From NCBI RefSeq assembly GCF_038789205.1, contig NZ_CP128355.1, forward strand, positions 1,488,001 to 1,552,000: a DNA stretch of 64,000 nucleotides, written 5' to 3'. Below the pieces are notes generated by a model, which was not told where the DNA came from, made no database searches, and was given only the letters and a program-made list of their open reading frames with translations. The translations under genes and the position numbers were made by a program. Source of the DNA: Staphylococcus hsinchuensis. Lineage in GTDB: Bacteria > Bacillota > Bacilli > Staphylococcales > Staphylococcaceae. Shown here piece after piece: positions 61,172 through 64,000 of this stretch. The first letter of the stretch is position 1. Each line of letters begins with the position of its first letter.

Positions 61172-62014
61172 ATGGCAGTTGCAACAAAAAAAGAATGGTA
61201 TCTTGAATATGAAATTTCTATCAACCGTGCTGGTCTTTTAGGGGATGTATCTAGTTTACTTGGTATGATGGGAATTAGCATTGTTACGATAAATGGTATA
61301 GATGAAGGCCGTAGAGGTTTATTAATCAAATCAGATAATTTAGAAAAGGTTAAAAGATTTGAAAAAATCGTACAAGAAATTGAAGATATTTCTATCACGA
61401 AGTTGCGTCAGCCTGAATTGAGAGATCGCTTGGCAGTACGTCATGGGCGATATATTGAACAAGATGCTGATGATAAAAAGACATTCCGTTTTGAACGTGA
61501 TGATTTAGGTTTACTTGTTGATTTTATGGCTGAAATCTTTAAAGAACAAGGACATAAGTTAATAGGTATTCGAGGTATGCCACGTGTTGGTAAGACTGAG
61601 TCTATAGTTGCAGGCAGCGTCTGTGCGCATAAAAGATGGCTATTTATCAGTTCTACTTTAATTAAGCAAACTGTGAGAAGTTCATTAATCAAAGGGGAAT
61701 ATGATTCAGATCATGTTTACATTATCGATGGCGCTGTGACAGCAAGAGAATCAAGCCAAAAACACCAAGAACTCGTTAAAGAAGTTATGAGTTTACCTGC
61801 TGTTAAGGTAGTAGAACACCCTGATTTATTCGTAGAGACGAGTGATTATGAAATGAACGACTTTGACTATATTATTGAATTAAGAGAAAATGAAAACCAA
61901 GAAATTCAATACGAAGCGATGAAGCAACAAACAGTCAAGAGTAAAAATAACTTGGACTTTAGTGGTGACGGCTTTGGCGATGGTTTCGGTGACGGTTTTG
62001 GTTTATTAGAATAG
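61172..62014 (+). CDS. ymfK: DUF3388 protein YmfK
   Basis: This 280-residue protein of unknown function is conserved at this place in Firmicutes. The N-terminal 75 residues look like an ACT-type sensory fold (KKEWYLEYEISINRAGLLGD, GMMGISIVTINGIDEGRRGL). A middle domain has a P-loop-like GMPRVGKTES near residue 143, and YIIELREN follows near 248. The C-terminus ends in three GDGF repeats followed by GLLE. The ATG at 61172 has GAAGGGGTG upstream. The combination hints at a nucleotide-dependent sensor, but no function should be assumed. Confidence 0.85.
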   Translation: MAVATKKEWYLEYEISINRAGLLGDVSSLLGMMGISIVTINGIDEGRRGLLIKSDNLEKVKRFEKIVQEIEDISITKLRQPELRDRLAVRHGRYIEQDADDKKTFRFERDDLGLLVDFMAEIFKEQGHKLIGIRGMPRVGKTESIVAGSVCAHKRWLFISSTLIKQTVRSSLIKGEYDSDHVYIIDGAVTARESSQKHQELVKEVMSLPAVKVVEHPDLFVETSDYEMNDFDYIIELRENENQEIQYEAMKQQTVKSKNNLDFSGDGFGDGFGDGFGLLE

Positions 62015-62047
62015 TATATTTGATAAGTGTTGAGGAGGATTTACATC

Positions 62048-62440
62048 TTGAAGTCGATTGGTCAAACATTAAAGAGTAATAGAGAAAGCTTAGGCATGAC
62101 GTTATATGAATTAGAATCACGTACGCAGATTAAACGCAGTACTTTAACTTTAATTGAACAAAATCAATTTTCTTCTTTAACAAACGAAAATTATGCTGAA
62201 GGCTTTATTAAAAAATATGCTAATGCGGTTAATGTTGACGCGAATCAATTAATTGATTCGCATAGAGACGAAATTCCCGATAGTAATCATAAATTAGATC
62301 GAACACTATCAGCTTTTTCTAAAGATGAGAAACCTACATATCGCTCTAAAGACAATGAACCATGGCAGTTAGCAATTACGATGAGCTTTGTTGTCATTAT
62401 CACGGTTATCTTGTGGATTATAGCAGTATTGCTGTTTTAA
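62048..62440 (+). CDS. ymfM: RodZ-like HTH membrane protein YmfM
   Basis: This 130-residue protein has an N-terminal XRE-like HTH (SIGQTLKSNRESLGMTLYEL, RTQIKRSTLTLIEQNQF, ending YAEGFIKKYANAVNVD), a polar linker and one C-terminal membrane helix (LAITMSFVVIITVILWIIAV) with almost nothing outside. It is the short staphylococcal form of RodZ/YmfM, which links to cell-shape and cytoskeletal functions in rods; the role in cocci is unclear. The TTG at 62048 follows GAGGAGG by 9 bases. Confidence 0.88.
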   Translation: MKSIGQTLKSNRESLGMTLYELESRTQIKRSTLTLIEQNQFSSLTNENYAEGFIKKYANAVNVDANQLIDSHRDEIPDSNHKLDRTLSAFSKDEKPTYRSKDNEPWQLAITMSFVVIITVILWIIAVLLF

Positions 62441-62465
62441 GTTATTATAGAAATGAGGATTTAGT

Positions 62466-63050
62466 ATGAATATACCGAATTGGATAACACTGTTTAGGGT
62501 TATCTTGATTCCGTTTTTTATTTTATTTGCGTTATGTAATTTTGGATTTGGTACAGTATCGATTTTAGGTGGATACGAAATTAGAATTGAATTATTAATC
62601 AGTGGTATTATTTTTGTAGTTGCATCACTAAGTGACTATGTCGATGGTTATTTAGCTAGAAAATGGCAACTTGTAACAAATATGGGGAAATTTTTAGATC
62701 CTCTAGCGGATAAATTATTAGTTTCAAGTGCACTGATTGTACTTATTGAAATTGGTTTATCTAATTCAGTTGTTGCGATTATTATTATCGCACGTGAATT
62801 TGCAGTAACAGGTTTACGTCTATTACAAATTGAACAAGGCTTTGTGAGTGCTGCAGGTCAATTAGGTAAAGTGAAGACAGCTGTTACAATGGTTGCAATT
62901 ATATGGATTTTATTCGGAGATCCGTTTGCACATTGGATTGGCTTCCCTATAGGACAAGTTTTACTTTATATCGGTGTATTCTTCACCATTTTATCTGGTA
63001 TTGAGTATTTCTATAAAGGTCGCGATGTATTTAAAGCGAAACATCAATAA
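62466..63050 (+). CDS. pgsA: Phosphatidylglycerophosphate synthase PgsA
   Basis: PgsA (194 residues) joins CDP-diacylglycerol and glycerol-3-phosphate, the committed step to phosphatidylglycerol. It has about five membrane helices and the CDP-alcohol phosphotransferase motif [20 protein letters not shown] plus LAD near residue 60-82, with all Asp residues present. GAGGA lies before the ATG. CdsA in this window makes its substrate. Changes in pgsA are known to alter daptomycin susceptibility in staphylococci; nothing unusual is seen here. Confidence 0.97.
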   Translation: MNIPNWITLFRVILIPFFILFALCNFGFGTVSILGGYEIRIELLISGIIFVVASLSDYVDGYLARKWQLVTNMGKFLDPLADKLLVSSALIVLIEIGLSNSVVAIIIIAREFAVTGLRLLQIEQGFVSAAGQLGKVKTAVTMVAIIWILFGDPFAHWIGFPIGQVLLYIGVFFTILSGIEYFYKGRDVFKAKHQ

Positions 63051-63056
63051 TTCATT

Positions 63057-63230
63057 AAAAAGTCTGAGACAGTAAAAGATGTCTCAGACTTTTGTTAACT
63101 AGGCAATAAATGTCTGAACTGAAAATGTGCATATACCAAGCTTTTTTCAATCCTAGTCATCATTGCCGAGGTGGGGCTACGAAATCTCTATTAAAAATTG
63201 ATTTCTGTCCCATCCTTTTTTTATATAAAA
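63057..63230 (-). repeat. Dispersed intergenic repeat, copy B
   Basis: Read on the minus strand this is the partner of the repeat at 10554-10738, with shared blocks GGACAGAAATC, GATTTCGTAG, GATGACTAGGATTGAAAAAA, GCTT, CATTTTCA and TTCAGACAT. It sits between pgsA and cinA in the orientation opposite to the genes. It takes up most of this 299-bp gap; the remainder leads to the cinA ribosome site. Confidence 0.75.
63059..63096. terminator. Terminator after pgsA, inside repeat copy B
   Basis: AGTCTGAGAC (63061-63070) and GTCTCAGACT (63081-63090) pair perfectly; A5 stands before and TTTTG-like T-runs after, so it can work in both directions. Confidence 0.82.
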
Positions 63231-63349
63231 TTTCAAAAACTAATAGAGTTAAAACGAAATTTTAGTTTTTATACGCTTCTCGCTTTATAATAAGGAATGT
63301 AGAAATTTTATAGTTATAAATTTATATAAGAAGCGTAAGGAGGCATAAA

Positions 63350-64000
63350 GTGAAAATATCTATTATTGCTGTTGGTTCAGAATTACTGCTAGGACAAATT
63401 GTAAATACAAATGGTCAATATCTATCTAAATTATTAAACGGCATAGGGCATAGTGTTGTTGAACACGTTGTAGTAGGTGATAATCCGCAAAGATTAGAAC
63501 GTGTCTTTAACAATGCACTGAATAATCATGATGCTGTAATATTTACAGGAGGATTAGGACCAACGAAAGATGATTTAACGAAACATACAATTGCCAAATG
63601 TTTAGATCGTGAACTTGTTACCGATCAAACGGCACTTGAAAGTATCGAACAATATTTTAACGATCAAAAAGTTGAGATGACTGCGAATAATCGTCAACAA
63701 GCACTTGTCATAGAAGGTTCACACGTATTAACGAATAAAGTTGGTATGGCACCAGGTATGCTTGTAGATCATCATGATAAAAAGATTGCCTTACTTCCTG
63801 GACCGCCTAGAGAAATGCAACCGATGGCAAAGGAAGAACTGTTACCACATCTCATGGATGACGAACGTATAATACATTCAGAATTATTACGATTTGCTGG
63901 TATTGGAGAATCTAAGTTGGAGACTGAGCTGCTTGATCTTATCGATGAACAGACGAATCCGACGCTTGCTCCTTTAGCGGGTGCTCACGAAGTTAATTTA
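63350..64000 (+). CDS. cinA: CinA, N-terminal part (runs off the window end)
   Basis: The first 217 codons are present. The GTG start follows GTAAGGAGG by 6 bases. The sequence begins MKISIIAVGSELLLGQIVNT and has FTGGLGPTKDDLTK near residue 68-81 and LPGPPREMQPM near 146, typical of the molybdopterin-binding-like (COG1058) domain of CinA. The C-terminal nicotinamide-nucleotide amidase domain, if present, lies beyond the window. CinA is associated with competence loci and usually precedes recA. Confidence 0.95.
   Translation, partial: MKISIIAVGSELLLGQIVNTNGQYLSKLLNGIGHSVVEHVVVGDNPQRLERVFNNALNNHDAVIFTGGLGPTKDDLTKHTIAKCLDRELVTDQTALESIEQYFNDQKVEMTANNRQQALVIEGSHVLTNKVGMAPGMLVDHHDKKIALLPGPPREMQPMAKEELLPHLMDDERIIHSELLRFAGIGESKLETELLDLIDEQTNPTLAPLAGAHEVNL

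Overview
The window is a 64 kb piece of a low-GC Firmicutes chromosome, almost certainly a Staphylococcus. The runs smc-ftsY-ylxM-ffh, rpsP-rimM-trmD-rplS, sucCD-dprA-topA-trmFO-xerC-hslVU-codY, rpsB-tsf-pyrH-frr-uppS-cdsA-rseP-proS-polC, rimP-nusA-rnpM-ylxQ-infB-rbfA-truB-ribF-rpsO-pnp-rnjB and ftsK-ymfC-ymfF-ymfH-ymfI-ymfK-ymfM-pgsA-cinA follow the staphylococcal order. The proteins look staphylococcal but differ from the S. aureus versions I remember at many positions, so a coagulase-negative species is likely. I cannot name it. No tRNA, rRNA, CRISPR array, prophage or insertion sequence was seen.

Layout. Positions 1-4.7 kb hold the end of smc and the SRP genes. Positions 4.8-8.0 kb are an accessory block lying between ffh and rpsP, which are usually adjacent. 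It contains a minus-strand operon (an SDR oxidoreductase followed by a flavin-dependent LLM-class monooxygenase) behind a clear TPP riboswitch with its own terminator. It also contains a divergent plus-strand pair, a small XRE regulator and a membrane protein. Positions 8.1-10.4 kb carry ribosome-related genes, and 10.7-16.0 kb two large YfhO-family membrane proteins on the minus strand. From 16.4 kb to the end every gene is on the plus strand and is core housekeeping: ribosome assembly, succinyl-CoA synthetase, topoisomerase I, XerC, HslUV, CodY, translation factors, isoprenoid and phospholipid synthesis, PolC, the nusA-infB operon, mRNA decay (PNPase, RNase J2), FtsK/SpoIIIE and the ymf cluster. 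The window ends inside cinA.

The most unusual content is the TPP-riboswitch-controlled SDR-LLM operon. It suggests an oxidoreductive step in using or salvaging a thiamine-related compound, which I do not recognise as a described thiamine pathway. Its expression platform can be read directly: the 3' strand of riboswitch P1 can pair with the 5' arm of the downstream terminator. Next in interest are a perfect 12-bp inverted repeat flanking the XRE promoter, a dispersed intergenic repeat of about 170 bp present twice in opposite orientations, a set of terminators sharing a CTGAGAC core, and several large two-layer hairpins between operons.

Start codons were moved inward from the longest frame wherever a Shine-Dalgarno sequence decides the start (LLM, SDR, XRE, its membrane partner, yfhO, rbgA, dprA, xerC, tsf, pyrH, frr, cdsA, polC, infB, truB, ribF, rpsO, ftsK, ymfK, ymfM). 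All product names rest on recognising motifs and gene order by eye; no database search was possible.
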